Shown: positions 1-8,392 of the stretch, piece by piece
How the letters are laid out: the number at the start of each line of letters is the position of its first letter
Numbering within the stretch: the first letter of the stretch is position 1
NCBI GenBank assembly: GCA_965657795.1
Contig: CBFHQJ010000007.1
Span: 15,431-79,430 of the forward strand
Reading direction: 5' to 3'
DNA: 64,000 nucleotides
Source of the DNA: SW10 sp965657795
Lineage (GTDB): Bacteria; Verrucomicrobiota; Verrucomicrobiia; Verrucomicrobiales; Akkermansiaceae
Program-made: the position numbers and the translations under genes
The notes under the pieces: model-generated
Databases searched by the model: none
Seen by the model: only the letters and a program-made list of their open reading frames with translations
What the model was told of the DNA's origin: nothing

Positions 1-390
1 CTCCTCGCCGAGAAAACTTTTCAAAAGGCGCCTTCGAACCGGCGTCGTGTGAATCGAAGTTGGCCAGAACGGATGCCAGATCTCCCCCTCGCATTTGATC
101 GCCGTCAACGGCCCGGTCGCGTTCCAGTTCCCAAGAATCTTATCAACGGTCAGATACGGAAAGAGGGCCTTTTCCGGATTCTCCCGCCCGGCACTCAAGG
201 AACCATTGCTGCTGCAAAAGAGCCACTGATTGGTCACCGTCGCCATACTGAGAAAAAAAGGATCGAATCCCTCGAGTTCATCAACTACCGCATACTCGCG
301 ACCGTTTCGCACCTCCCATTGATTGACCTGATCAAACTCGATGCTTTGGTTCATTTCTCTGATTTCAGGGGGAAGAGTCAAGGGTGTCAT
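1..390 (-). CDS. N-terminal part of a gene cut by the window edge; possibly carbohydrate-active
   Basis: A frame open on the minus strand from an ATG at 390 to the left edge encodes 130 residues with no stop, so this is the N-terminus of a longer protein. There is no signal peptide. The segment contains S-S-N-G-S-L-S-A-G-R followed by A-L-F-P-Y-L-T-V-D-K-I. This recalls the N-terminal regions of large glycan-phosphorylase-like proteins of PVC and Bacteroidetes bacteria, but that is from memory and tentative. A second in-frame ATG lies at 354. No strong Shine-Dalgarno precedes either start. The gene is divergent from the secreted repeat protein at 598. Confidence 0.5.
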   Translation of the reverse strand, partial: MTPLTLPPEIREMNQSIEFDQVNQWEVRNGREYAVVDELEGFDPFFLSMATVTNQWLFCSSNGSLSAGRENPEKALFPYLTVDKILGNWNATGPLTAIKCEGEIWHPFWPTSIHTTPVRRRLLKSFLGEE

Positions 391-516
391 TGTCGGAAAA
401 TTTAGTTCATTCACTCAACAAAATCCCGCTACGCTGGAACGGTTATTTCGTGTAACTTTATGCAAAAGTAAATTAGCGTCGCATGCCGACAAGTGAAATT
501 TCTAAAAATGCAAAAT

Positions 517-534
517 TATGCAACTTTTTGCATA
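517..534. promoter_or_regulatory. Inverted repeat TATGCAA-N4-TTGCATA, operator-like
   Basis: A perfect 7-bp inverted repeat with a 4-base spacer lies in the 207-bp divergent spacer, 64 bases before the start at 598. Further TGCAA-type half sites are present at about 459-466 and 510-515. The position and symmetry suit a dimeric regulator of the divergent pair. No regulator is identified. Confidence 0.4.
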
Positions 535-597
535 TTCCTCTTGCGGGATGATTTTAAAATGAATTCATTCACACTGTTGACGAAATAGGCCCATTCC

Positions 598-2604
598 ATG
601 AAACCCATCCCAACCACTCTGGCGCTCGGCGCTACCCTCCTTGCCCTTCCCTGCTCCGCAGGATTACTTCCCGACGGAACCTTTGACGTCGGAGAAGCCT
701 CCTGGCCCACCGCCAGCGGCGGCGACGGAACCTTCACCTTTGACTTTCCAACTGACAGCGGGAATCCCGGCGCATACGGTCGAATCGAAGCGTCCGGTCC
801 GGGCTTTGGAATCTTTATCAGTGACGGCGGTGAAGTCACCACACTCGACTCTTTGGGTCTGACCGCCGGAGGAACCTACACCTTCTCGCAGGACATGATC
901 GTGGAAGCCGGGACCAGTGTTGGCGGCCTCAAAGTGGAATTCTACACCGGAGGCACATTGGTTCCGGGAAGTGAAAGCACCGGAGATCTTTTCCCGGATG
1001 CCATCGATGGAGGAGCCTCATGGCAAACCTACGACTTTCCTATTTCCATTCCCGCTGCTGCCGACGGCATTAAAGTCGTCCTCCTCTGGGGAAATGATTC
1101 AACCGTCGGCTTCGACAATATTCAGGTGGACCCCACCCCTATCTCGCAAGGAGCGATCAAGAACAACGACTTTTCCCTTGGTTCATTCGCCTGGAGTGAA
1201 ATTGGAACCGCAGGAGAGACCAGCTGGGATTACCCGGCCACGGGCGGCAACCCCGGTGGATATGGCGTGATGACAAATTCTGGCGTCGGTTTCGGAATCT
1301 GGATCGCGAATAACAACCAGGTCATTACCCTCGATGAGCTTGGTTTGTCCGCGGGTGATACCGCGATCTTCCAACAAGACATGATCATTCTTTCAGGGGG
1401 AAATGTCGGAGGCCTCAAGGTCGACTACTTCAGCGGCGGCAACTTCGTCAACAGCACCGGCGACATGGATCCGGCAATCATTGGCGACGGCGACACTTGG
1501 GAAACCTACTCCTTTCCCATCGTGATCCCTGCCGAGATCGATGGTATTCCCATTGACGGAATCAAGCTGGTCCCACTGGAGGGCCAGGCCTCTTCGGTTG
1601 GCTACGACAACCTCCGCGTGACAGTACAACCCGCTCCTCTCGAGGCAACCGAAGGCGGTGAGCTTGTCGAAGGAACCATCGTTTCCTGGACTCCCACCAA
1701 TGTTGACAAACTCCACCAACCCCAGCGTTCATTCGACGGCATTGAGTGGGTGGACTTCGGGCCGGCGTATCCCGGCACTGACACCACATCCCTGCTCGAT
1801 CCAAACCCTGCTCCCTTCTACCGAATCTCAGAAGAGAACGCCACCGGCGGAAGCATCCTCGTGAACGGAGATTTTGAAATTGCCGACCTCGTTGACCCAA
1901 GCTGCGCTGAAAACTGGCTCTGTTTTTCACCTTCCGGACAAGAGCCATCCCTTTACACCCTGGATACCTTCTCTGGGAACCACTCCATTCGTCTGGCCGT
2001 TCAAAATGACGAAACCCCCACACCCAACAATTCCGAAATCCAGCAAAACCTCGGAAATGCGGGCGGATTCGTCACTCCGGGCGAGACCTACACCCTGAGC
2101 TTCTACGCCAAGCAAATCAGCTCGGGAGTCAGCTACGTTCAGAACTATCGAATCGAGTGGTTCGACGAGAATGGTCCAATTTCAGGATCGGGATTTCCAT
2201 TCACTCCCTTTAGCGGTGGAGATGGAGCTTGGACTCAAATTGTCTCCCCTGCCACCACTGCGCCAGCCAACGCGACAGGTGCTCTTATCCAGATTTTTGG
2301 AGCAACCGGCGCCGTTCCAAGTGTCGATGCGAAGGGAGAGGTCCTGCTCGATAATGTCGAACTGATCCCAGCTGGTTCAGGAGAAGCCACTATCCTTGAG
2401 ACGACCCAGTCCGAAGGCATCGGGATCTTCGCCCAAACCAGAAACGGCCAACTCTATCAAGCCCAGGTCTCGGACGACCTCTTCATCTTCGACAACATCA
2501 GCGGAGTCTTTGAAGGCAATGGCGAACCCGTCGGAGCGGGAACCGCCGTCGAGGGTAGCAAGCGATTCTACCGTCTCTTAGAGGTTGAGGCCGAAGAGAA
2601 CTAG
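598..2604 (+). CDS. Secreted protein with tandem carbohydrate-binding-like repeats
   Basis: The 668-residue product begins with a signal peptide (about residues 1-20, ending near P-C-S-A-G). Two similar domains of about 160 residues follow (about 22-182 and 186-345), sharing S-G-N-P-G-A/G-Y-G, G-F-G-I, Q-D-M-I and V-G-G-L-K-V patterns, with an aromatic G-Y/F-D-N motif at each end. Residues 365-412 form a short module ending in F-Y-R-I. Residues 418-590 resemble CBM_4_9-type domains (L-V-N-G-D-F-E start, L-D-N-V-E-L end). The last 70 residues carry an S-D-D-L then F-Y-R-L module also seen in other secreted proteins here. No catalytic domain is visible, so binding or surface display is the likely role. 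The stop overlaps the convergent gene's stop in a shared CTAG at 2601-2604. Confidence 0.85.
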   Translation: MKPIPTTLALGATLLALPCSAGLLPDGTFDVGEASWPTASGGDGTFTFDFPTDSGNPGAYGRIEASGPGFGIFISDGGEVTTLDSLGLTAGGTYTFSQDMIVEAGTSVGGLKVEFYTGGTLVPGSESTGDLFPDAIDGGASWQTYDFPISIPAAADGIKVVLLWGNDSTVGFDNIQVDPTPISQGAIKNNDFSLGSFAWSEIGTAGETSWDYPATGGNPGGYGVMTNSGVGFGIWIANNNQVITLDELGLSAGDTAIFQQDMIILSGGNVGGLKVDYFSGGNFVNSTGDMDPAIIGDGDTWETYSFPIVIPAEIDGIPIDGIKLVPLEGQASSVGYDNLRVTVQPAPLEATEGGELVEGTIVSWTPTNVDKLHQPQRSFDGIEWVDFGPAYPGTDTTSLLDPNPAPFYRISEENATGGSILVNGDFEIADLVDPSCAENWLCFSPSGQEPSLYTLDTFSGNHSIRLAVQNDETPTPNNSEIQQNLGNAGGFVTPGETYTLSFYAKQISSGVSYVQNYRIEWFDENGPISGSGFPFTPFSGGDGAWTQIVSPATTAPANATGALIQIFGATGAVPSVDAKGEVLLDNVELIPAGSGEATILETTQSEGIGIFAQTRNGQLYQAQVSDDLFIFDNISGVFEGNGEPVGAGTAVEGSKRFYRLLEVEAEEN

Positions 2605-3323
2605 GAACGCTTCCACTTCGTTACCATCGAGACCGTCCACTGGAATTTCCGGGCGGTCTCTCGAATCAAAAACGGCTCGTCAGCCATTTCGATCAACTCG
2701 AAGTGGCCGGCGAGTTCTTTTTTGAGCCAATCAAGAGTGCGCCCCTCGGGCCAATTTTCTTTTTGCGTGAACTCTTCCAGCCAAGTGCATGGCGTTGCCA
2801 AAACCAATTCACCACCGCTTTTGACCAAGCTTGAGAGCCTCGATAAAAATTGCCGGGGCTCCGGAAGTCGGCAAACCAAATTCGCGGCATGCACCCGATC
2901 AAACTCGCCCAAATCCTCCCGAAGATTCATGGCATCCCCTACCTCAAAAGAAATCCCCTCACCGTCTGTCCCGTCGGGCCGAGCAACCCTCACCTCAGTC
3001 ACTTCAGCGGCTTCTTCCAACCTTTGACAGGAAAGACTCTCCCCCGTTCCGATCCTCTCGGCTGCGTCAATGAAGGCCTTGGAAAAATCGATCCCGACCA
3101 CTTCATCACTGGTTCGTCCGAGCTCGAAAGCCGACCGCCCGACGGCACACCCCACATCGAGAGAGCGCTCGACCCGCCCCTCGGAAAAATGCCCGACCGT
3201 CCGCACCGGAAAGCCCAGCGCCTCGCTCGGACCATTTTCCCAAGGGAGAATTTCCTTAGGTTTTCCGTAATGAAAAAGGAGATACTCCCCCACGTATCGG
3301 TCGGTCTCGTAAACATCTGACAT
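2601..3323 (-). CDS. Putative 4-mercaptohistidine N1-methyltransferase, OvoA C-terminal-like
   Basis: This 240-residue protein starts M-S-D-V-Y-E-T-D-R and continues E-Y-L-L-F-H-Y-G, the signature I associate with the methyltransferase domain at the C-terminus of OvoA (TIGR04345 family). That domain methylates 5-thiohistidine in ovothiol synthesis. A class I SAM-binding motif is visible (L-D-V-G-C-A-V-G-R-S), with V-G-D-A-M-N-L and a later A-T-P-C-T-W-L segment. The ATG at 3323 is preferred over an upstream TTG at 3332. The sulfoxide synthase domain (N-terminal OvoA) is not in this window, so it must be encoded elsewhere if ovothiol is made. The family call comes from motif recognition, not a search. 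Confidence 0.75.
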   Translation of the reverse strand: MSDVYETDRYVGEYLLFHYGKPKEILPWENGPSEALGFPVRTVGHFSEGRVERSLDVGCAVGRSAFELGRTSDEVVGIDFSKAFIDAAERIGTGESLSCQRLEEAAEVTEVRVARPDGTDGEGISFEVGDAMNLREDLGEFDRVHAANLVCRLPEPRQFLSRLSSLVKSGGELVLATPCTWLEEFTQKENWPEGRTLDWLKKELAGHFELIEMADEPFLIRETARKFQWTVSMVTKWKRS

Positions 3324-3471
3324 AGTTTGCAAATCAAGCCCTTAATACCTCAATGTCCAGACCAGAGAACAAGGAAACGAAAATGACAAAAATTCCCCAT
3401 TGTTCTTTGAACGAAGCCGGGCATTTTCAGTCTCAACTATAGAAAGGGAAGCCCTTGCTTGTTCCACTTTT

Positions 3472-3963
3472 ATGAAGATTCCCTCTCTCATTCCCCTTCT
3501 AACCGCCCTGGCCCTCGCTGGCTTGACTTCTTGTGGATCCTTCAAAACCTCGATGCAAAAAGCAACGAACCCCATGAAGGCTCTCGCCAAAACCAACGTC
3601 GAACGCCTCAAGAACCTTCGCTTCAAAGGTCAGGGGAAAGACGCCCCGCCTGTCGTCGCCGTGCGTAAAGGGGACCTTCGTGAAATCCAGACCGGCAAGG
3701 AAAAAATCCTCGCCTGGAATCGTTCCCGCCGCGCCAACCGCACCGCTGCCGTTTACCTCCCCGAGAATTTCGACCCCTCCAAGCTACCCGTGGGCTCAGC
3801 CCTCCCCCCTTCCGGAATTCTTCCCCCCTCAGTTCGGGCGGCTCCGGTGACGACTCCCCGATCGAAGCCGGTCCTGATTTGGACCTCCCCGGAGACTCCT
3901 CCGACGAATAAAATCTCGCCTCGGGGCGAGTTGGGGGTTTCCACTGCCGCAATCCTGCGGTAA
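3472..3963 (+). CDS. Small lipoprotein of unknown function, probably frameshifted near its C-terminus
   Basis: The ATG at 3472 gives a lipoprotein signal peptide with lipobox L-T-S-C-G about 20 residues in. The body is basic with no recognised domain. As read, the frame gives 163 residues and runs through a hairpin at 3915-3930 to a stop at 3961-3963. If one C is added to the C6 run at 3823-3828, the frame continues as an acidic, Gly/Ser/Asp-rich tail ending in D-S-S-D-E and stopping at 3909-3911, just before that hairpin. The restored frame looks like real protein; the tail as read (R/P/T-rich) does not. Sequencing error, true mutation and phase variation are all possible. Confidence 0.65.
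   Translation: MKIPSLIPLLTALALAGLTSCGSFKTSMQKATNPMKALAKTNVERLKNLRFKGQGKDAPPVVAVRKGDLREIQTGKEKILAWNRSRRANRTAAVYLPENFDPSKLPVGSALPPSGILPPSVRAAPVTTPRSKPVLIWTSPETPPTNKISPRGELGVSTAAILR
3915..3930 (+). terminator. Hairpin CTCGCC-TCGG-GGCGAG
   Basis: A perfect 6-bp GC-rich stem with a TCGG tetraloop sits 3 bases after the stop of the frame-corrected lipoprotein gene and 45 bases before ychF. It lacks a clear U tract, so terminator activity is uncertain. Confidence 0.45.
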
Positions 3964-3975
3964 AGCCTCCGCATC

Positions 3976-5091
3976 ATGCTCAAGGCCGGAATCGTCGGAA
4001 TGCCCAACGTTGGCAAATCCACCCTCTTCAACGCCCTCACGCGGACCCGCAATGCCGAGGCCGCGAATTACCCTTTCTGCACCATCGACCCCAACGTGGG
4101 CATGGTCACCGTTCCCGACGCTCGTCTCGATAAACTCTCCGAGATGTCGAAGTCGACCAAGGTCATCCCGACCGCCATCGAATTCGTCGACATCGCCGGA
4201 CTCGTCGAAGGTGCCTCCGAAGGAGCCGGGCTCGGCAACAAATTCCTCGCCAACATCCGCGAGGTCGATGCCATCGTCCAGGTCGTCCGCTGCTTTGAGA
4301 ACGAGGATATCATTCACGAACTCGGCACCGTCGACCCCACCCGTGACATTGAAATCATCAACGCCGAACTCATCCTCGCCGACATTACCGCACTCGAGAA
4401 ACGAAAACAGTCGCGCGAGAAAAAAGCCAAGTCAGGAGACAAGGAATCGAAAGCCGAGGTTGATCTCATCACCAAGCTCCTCCCCCATCTTGATTCCGGA
4501 AAGCCCGCTCTCACTGCTGAGCTGAATGACGATGAAAAGAAGCTCATGAAGGACTTCTTCCTCCTCTCATCCAAGCGCACCATCTTCGCCTGCAATGTCA
4601 ACGAAGACGAACTCGCCGGTGCGGTCGCCGATCCTGATTCCCACCCGCTTGTCTCAAAGGTCAAAGCCTACGCCACTGAATCCCACGGAGCGGAAATCAT
4701 CGTCATCTCAGCCCGCATTGAGGAAGAGCTCGTTGAACTCAGCCCCGAGGAAGCCGTCGAATTTCTTGGCGACATGGGAGTCAGCGACTCCGGAGTCTCC
4801 GATCTCATCCGCGCTGTTTACCACCTCCTCGGACTCCGCACTTATATCACCACCGGAGTTCAAGAGACCCGGGCCTGGACCATCACCGCAGGTGACAAAG
4901 CGCCTGCCGCAGCAGGCGTGATCCACGGCGACTTCGAGCGGGGTTTCATCGCAGCGGAAGTGATCCACTACGACGACTTCGTCGAACTCGGGGGCAAAGC
5001 CGCCGCCCGTGACGCCGGAAAACTTCGCATTGAAGGAAAGGAATACGTCGTCGCCGATGGTGACGTTATCGAGTTCCGCTTCAACGTCTAG
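3976..5091 (+). CDS. ychF: Redox-regulated ATPase YchF (OLA1 family)
   Basis: At 371 residues the protein has the usual YchF length. The P-loop G-M-P-N-V-G-K-S-T is at residues 8-16, with the switch/G3 region D-I-A-G-L-V and the YchF-typical N-V-N-E in place of the canonical N-K-x-D, consistent with ATP preference. A coiled-coil insert lies around residues 130-170 and a TGS domain at the C-terminus ending in I-E-F-R-F-N-V. YchF binds ribosomes and influences translation and stress responses. It is convergent with the lipoprotein gene ending at 5101, only 9 bases away. Confidence 0.97.
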   Translation: MLKAGIVGMPNVGKSTLFNALTRTRNAEAANYPFCTIDPNVGMVTVPDARLDKLSEMSKSTKVIPTAIEFVDIAGLVEGASEGAGLGNKFLANIREVDAIVQVVRCFENEDIIHELGTVDPTRDIEIINAELILADITALEKRKQSREKKAKSGDKESKAEVDLITKLLPHLDSGKPALTAELNDDEKKLMKDFFLLSSKRTIFACNVNEDELAGAVADPDSHPLVSKVKAYATESHGAEIIVISARIEEELVELSPEEAVEFLGDMGVSDSGVSDLIRAVYHLLGLRTYITTGVQETRAWTITAGDKAPAAAGVIHGDFERGFIAAEVIHYDDFVELGGKAAARDAGKLRIEGKEYVVADGDVIEFRFNV

Positions 5092-5100
5092 AGGAGAAGC

Positions 5101-5664
5101 TTACTCGGCAATCAACGCCTCGTTTTTTCGGAGGTGATCCGCGACGGGTAGTCGCCAATCCCGGACATCTTCATTGGCGGGAATTCCCAAATCCTGACGA
5201 AGTTGTTGCTCCATCGCAGCCCTCTGCAAAGGCAGAAGCCTGGGCTCTTCCAAAAGCCTGACGATTCCCGGCAACTGAAGTGCCGGCGACATTAGGCTGC
5301 TCATTTCGAGATACTCGGAAACAAGATTGGCCGGAGCATCCGAATTTAAATCATCCACCACCACCTCGACCGCAAGCTCATGTTCATCGGTTGGCAGCTC
5401 CAACATCATCTCCGCGAATAACTCCCGCCTCTCCTCTTGATTCGCGCTCTTCTCCAACTCAGCGATCAGCTTGGCGACTTTCGACTCTGCAGCATCAACG
5501 CCTCTACCGCTGACGACACCCTCGTCCTTCCGCGAGTTTGAGGCAACTTCGCCCGCTTTGTCGGATTCTTGAGATTCATTCCCCTTCAAGCCACTGACCT
5601 CCTTGCACGAGATCATGACGACAACCGCAAGAGAAACAGACCCAATCGTGGAAAAATGATTCAT
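5101..5664 (-). CDS. Putative lipoprotein of unknown function
   Basis: The 187-residue product has a short hydrophobic N-terminus ending in V-M-I-S-C-K, a plausible lipobox with Cys near residue 20. A charged, disordered stretch rich in Glu, Ser and Lys follows (about 25-65). The C-terminal half is helical and acidic, with leucine-rich segments. No known domain is recognised. It lies downstream of the fasciclin gene on the same strand, but a terminator-like hairpin separates them, so it probably has its own promoter. Confidence 0.65.
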   Translation of the reverse strand: MNHFSTIGSVSLAVVVMISCKEVSGLKGNESQESDKAGEVASNSRKDEGVVSGRGVDAAESKVAKLIAELEKSANQEERRELFAEMMLELPTDEHELAVEVVVDDLNSDAPANLVSEYLEMSSLMSPALQLPGIVRLLEEPRLLPLQRAAMEQQLRQDLGIPANEDVRDWRLPVADHLRKNEALIAE

Positions 5665-5666
5665 AA

Positions 5667-5705
5667 CAAAAAAAGCGGAGACCCTGCTTCCGGCAGAGCC
5701 TCCGC
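5667..5705 (-). terminator. Rho-independent terminator after the fasciclin gene
   Basis: GCGGAG at 5675-5680 pairs with CTCCGC at 5700-5705, with further pairing inside (CCTGC/GCAGA). On the minus strand the stem is followed by a run of seven T (A tract at about 5667-5674). It lies about 25 bases beyond the stop at 5731. Confidence 0.8.
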
Positions 5706-5730
5706 ACTTGGTCCTTAGGAATAGAAGAAA

Positions 5731-7131
5731 TTAACCTTCATCAGACTCATCTTCGTCCTCCTCTTCAGGAGTCGTCTCAGGAATCACTCCGCCAACGATG
5801 TGGAGAACTCCGTTCGAGGCGTCCAAGTCAGCTTCAACGAGCGGCGTTCCATTGAAGGTCACGCCTTCATCTGAAAAACTGACGGCCAGACGACCTCCGA
5901 TAGTCCTCACGACGCCACCATCAGCAAGATCACCGGAGGTGGTTTTTCCAAAAGCGACATGCCGGAGCAGCACCCCGCGAAGGGCGCGTTTGTCTTCGAG
6001 TAATGCCCCGAGCGCATCAGCAGGAATCGCTGCGAAAGCCTCGTTATCGGGAGCAAAAATCGTCCATTTCCAAAAGCGCGACTTTTGATCGAAGAATGGA
6101 GTGAAGCCCGCTTCATCAAGGGCAACCTTGAAGGTCGCCAGCTCGTCGCGGGAATTGATCACTCCAACCAATGTTTCAACCGTCTCGGGCACCAAGACCT
6201 CGTCGATCACGTGCACGACTCCGTTGGAAGCCAGAACATCAGCGCCGACAACCATAGCTGGACCCACCGTGATTCCGTCTTCCCCAACCAAGACATCCAG
6301 GTTGGTCCGAGCGACGGTCCGGACCGTGCCGGTCTCAAGGTCGCCACTTTGAACCGAGCCGCGGACGATGTGATTTCGCAACACGAAGCGGAGTAACTCA
6401 CGATCATTTTGGACTGCTTCGAGAACCTCTGCGGGAAGCTTTGCAAATGCCTCGTTAGTTGGGGCAAAAACCGTCAACTCAAGGCGATCACTGTCGAGGG
6501 CGCGATCAAGTCCGGCGGCTTCCACCAGTGAGGCAAGGGTCGAAAGATTTTCGTTTCCAGCAGCAAGCTCCAAAATCGATTTAGGTGCCATGAATTCGGG
6601 ATCAAGAACGGTGTCGATGCTGTGGATGATGCCATTGGTAGCTCCGATGTTGGCCTGCACAACCGTTGAGTCGTTCACCTTCACCGTGGAGGAGAACCAC
6701 CAAAATGAACGATGACGGGTCGTCTTGACAGCGAGCGTCCCCTCATTCAAAGCAGTGAGATCACGGTTTCCCAGACGGAAGGACGAGAGCCGCTCACCCG
6801 GGACGACGTGGTAAGTCAAAAGGTTCGTAAGGGCGTCTTTGTCGGCAAGAAGCGCCGAGAGGCTTTCGGCAGGGATTTTTTCGAAAGCCGCGTTCGTCGG
6901 AGCAAAGACCGTCGCTTGATCGATCTCGGCGAGAGCATCGCCCAGACCGGCTGCGGTGACCGCAGTCACCAGGGTGGAAAATTGTTCCAAACCGTCGAGT
7001 CGCTCGACAAGGTTTTGGGTCCGTGAAGAGCTCTGCCTCCATCGGAATTGAGCTTCAGCTTTTTGGGGAATGACCAAACTGAGGCCGACGGAAAGGCAGG
7101 CAAGGCCTGTAACATTTCGGAGTAGTTTCAT
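5731..7131 (-). CDS. Secreted protein with three fasciclin (FAS1) domains
   Basis: The 466-residue product has a signal peptide ending near A-E-A-Q. Three consecutive FAS1 domains follow at about residues 40-165, 172-310 and 315-450. Each carries the family marks T-V-F/I-F-A-P-T/D-N-x-A-F, an L-x-x-H-V/I segment, and a final S-N-G-V/I-x-H-x-I/V. FAS1 domains mediate adhesion and extracellular interactions. The protein ends in a strongly acidic tail (E-E-E-D-E-D-E-S-D-E) without a membrane anchor. It is monocistronic, judging from the terminator downstream. Confidence 0.93.
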   Translation of the reverse strand: MKLLRNVTGLACLSVGLSLVIPQKAEAQFRWRQSSSRTQNLVERLDGLEQFSTLVTAVTAAGLGDALAEIDQATVFAPTNAAFEKIPAESLSALLADKDALTNLLTYHVVPGERLSSFRLGNRDLTALNEGTLAVKTTRHRSFWWFSSTVKVNDSTVVQANIGATNGIIHSIDTVLDPEFMAPKSILELAAGNENLSTLASLVEAAGLDRALDSDRLELTVFAPTNEAFAKLPAEVLEAVQNDRELLRFVLRNHIVRGSVQSGDLETGTVRTVARTNLDVLVGEDGITVGPAMVVGADVLASNGVVHVIDEVLVPETVETLVGVINSRDELATFKVALDEAGFTPFFDQKSRFWKWTIFAPDNEAFAAIPADALGALLEDKRALRGVLLRHVAFGKTTSGDLADGGVVRTIGGRLAVSFSDEGVTFNGTPLVEADLDASNGVLHIVGGVIPETTPEEEDEDESDEG

Positions 7132-7494
7132 GGTTTCATGTGTTTTGTTTGGAATCTGACGAGAGCAGATTCCCGAGAAAGTGCCCCACTTCCCAAAGCC
7201 CGCAAATTCTTTTTCGTAATTACAATGACTTCACTAAATCCTCTTTTAGATCTTACATTCGCCTGACACACCGCGGAACATTTCCTGCGATGGTTCATCC
7301 GCTATGAAAAAAAACATCTGGTTCACCTACTCCCACCCTTCGCAATCCTAGCGGTCAACGGTCCATGTTTCGGCCAGAATGCCGACCCGTACTCTGGCAA
7401 ATAGGTTGGGAAAAGTAACGGGCGCCTGGCTAACTCCGGGAGTATTTATATCCATCTTCATCATCCCCCCTCTGTGCGGAACCCCAGCCAACTT
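7132..7494. other. Intergenic stretch upstream of the fasciclin gene
   Basis: These 363 bases separate two minus-strand genes. They hold the likely promoter of the fasciclin gene and one candidate mini-ORF (7348-7464, listed separately). I see no tRNA, repeat family or convincing riboswitch fold. Confidence 0.5.
7348..7464 (-). CDS. Candidate 38-residue small ORF
   Basis: An ATG at 7464 is directly preceded on the minus strand by a purine-rich AGAGGGGGG, a strong ribosome-binding site for this genome. The frame runs 38 residues to TAG and contains a P-x-x-F-A-R-V-R-V-G-I-L-A segment. That could be the start of a truncated membrane protein. It lies about 30 bases downstream of the membrane protein gene at 7495. 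The short length makes chance occurrence possible. Confidence 0.25.
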   Translation of the reverse strand: MMKMDINTPGVSQAPVTFPNLFARVRVGILAETWTVDR

Positions 7495-7830
7495 TCAAGC
7501 ATACCACATCAGAGATTTGAGAGACCAAGGCATCAATACCGCATGCAGAATTCCCACCGAGAATGCCGCCATCACTCTTGCTTTTTCATCTCTGAACGTT
7601 GCGCGCCTCAAAATGCCCCAGGGAATTCCTACCCAGAAAACAGCAGCGAAGATCATCGCCACTGGAAAAATCACCGCAAAATTAGTCAGAACTACAATCA
7701 TTTGGGTCACCGGAAGAAGAACCAATACCGGCGACAACAAGACCGCCGCCAAGCCACGACCCGCCACACAAATGGCCCCCACCAAAATGCTCGGCAAAAA
7801 AAGAACCCCTAAAAGCGATGGCTTATTCAT
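7495..7830 (-). CDS. Small multipass membrane protein of unknown function
   Basis: The 111-residue product is almost entirely hydrophobic, with three or four transmembrane segments (about 5-30, 32-50, 52-73 and 85-105) and a central G-I-P-W-G-I-L-R-R. A GGGAG ribosome-binding site directly precedes the ATG at 7830. The opposite strand carries a longer open frame, but that product is K/T-rich without a coherent fold, so the minus strand is preferred. No family is recognised. Confidence 0.6.
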   Translation of the reverse strand: MNKPSLLGVLFLPSILVGAICVAGRGLAAVLLSPVLVLLPVTQMIVVLTNFAVIFPVAMIFAAVFWVGIPWGILRRATFRDEKARVMAAFSVGILHAVLMPWSLKSLMWYA

Positions 7831-7975
7831 CTCCCTTTCAAGCGATACGGCCGCTCAGTAAATTTTGTGAAACGTCGGTCTTAGGAAACAAGAAGCTCAT
7901 TCCCCGCAGTATACTCGACTCAATCGAAGGCGCGATGGATGATTGACCTCTGCACAATTCACAGCGAAGCGGCAA

Positions 7976-8392
7976 CTACCCGCCCCCCTGATTCTCAAGC
8001 CCTGACAAACTCCCTTTGGCTTTCTGATTGATGACAGCGCTCTCCGGGTGGCGCGACAAGGCAGCCTCATAGACACTCTCTAAACTCGATGCGTTTTTGA
8101 TTGCGTAAATCGGGCCCAAAACCGACTGGTCGACAGGACCAAAATCAATTTCCCAATCGTCCAGCCAGCCCTCTCCAATGTGAGAGGCGGAAACACTATA
8201 AAGCCTCGCTTTCATATATTCCCTTAATTGGGGAGCCATGGTATCGGAATGCGTTTCTAGATTGTAGTAGCAGATCTTGGCTTCTCCCACCGGCTGGCAG
8301 GGCTGCGGGCGATAGACGGCATACCAACACGCAGACCACCCGATTACGGCACCGCACAGGACTGCTCCAATAAATCTAAATTTGTTTTTCAT
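7976..8392 (-). CDS. Small membrane-anchored or secreted protein of unknown function
   Basis: Starting at the ATG at 8392 gives 138 residues: M-K-N-K, then a hydrophobic segment (about 6-27) as a signal anchor, then a soluble domain with several Cys and Trp. The upstream extension of the frame only shadows the neighbouring gene. The start overlaps the stop of the fatty acid hydroxylase gene by 17 bases, so the two are probably cotranscribed and translationally coupled. No known domain is recognised. Confidence 0.6.
   Translation of the reverse strand: MKNKFRFIGAVLCGAVIGWSACWYAVYRPQPCQPVGEAKICYYNLETHSDTMAPQLREYMKARLYSVSASHIGEGWLDDWEIDFGPVDQSVLGPIYAIKNASSLESVYEAALSRHPESAVINQKAKGSLSGLENQGGG

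Noticed and set aside
7379..7861. A 160-residue plus-strand frame over the small membrane protein gene
   Set aside because: K/T-rich product, no ribosome-binding site; the minus strand gives a coherent membrane protein with a good start.
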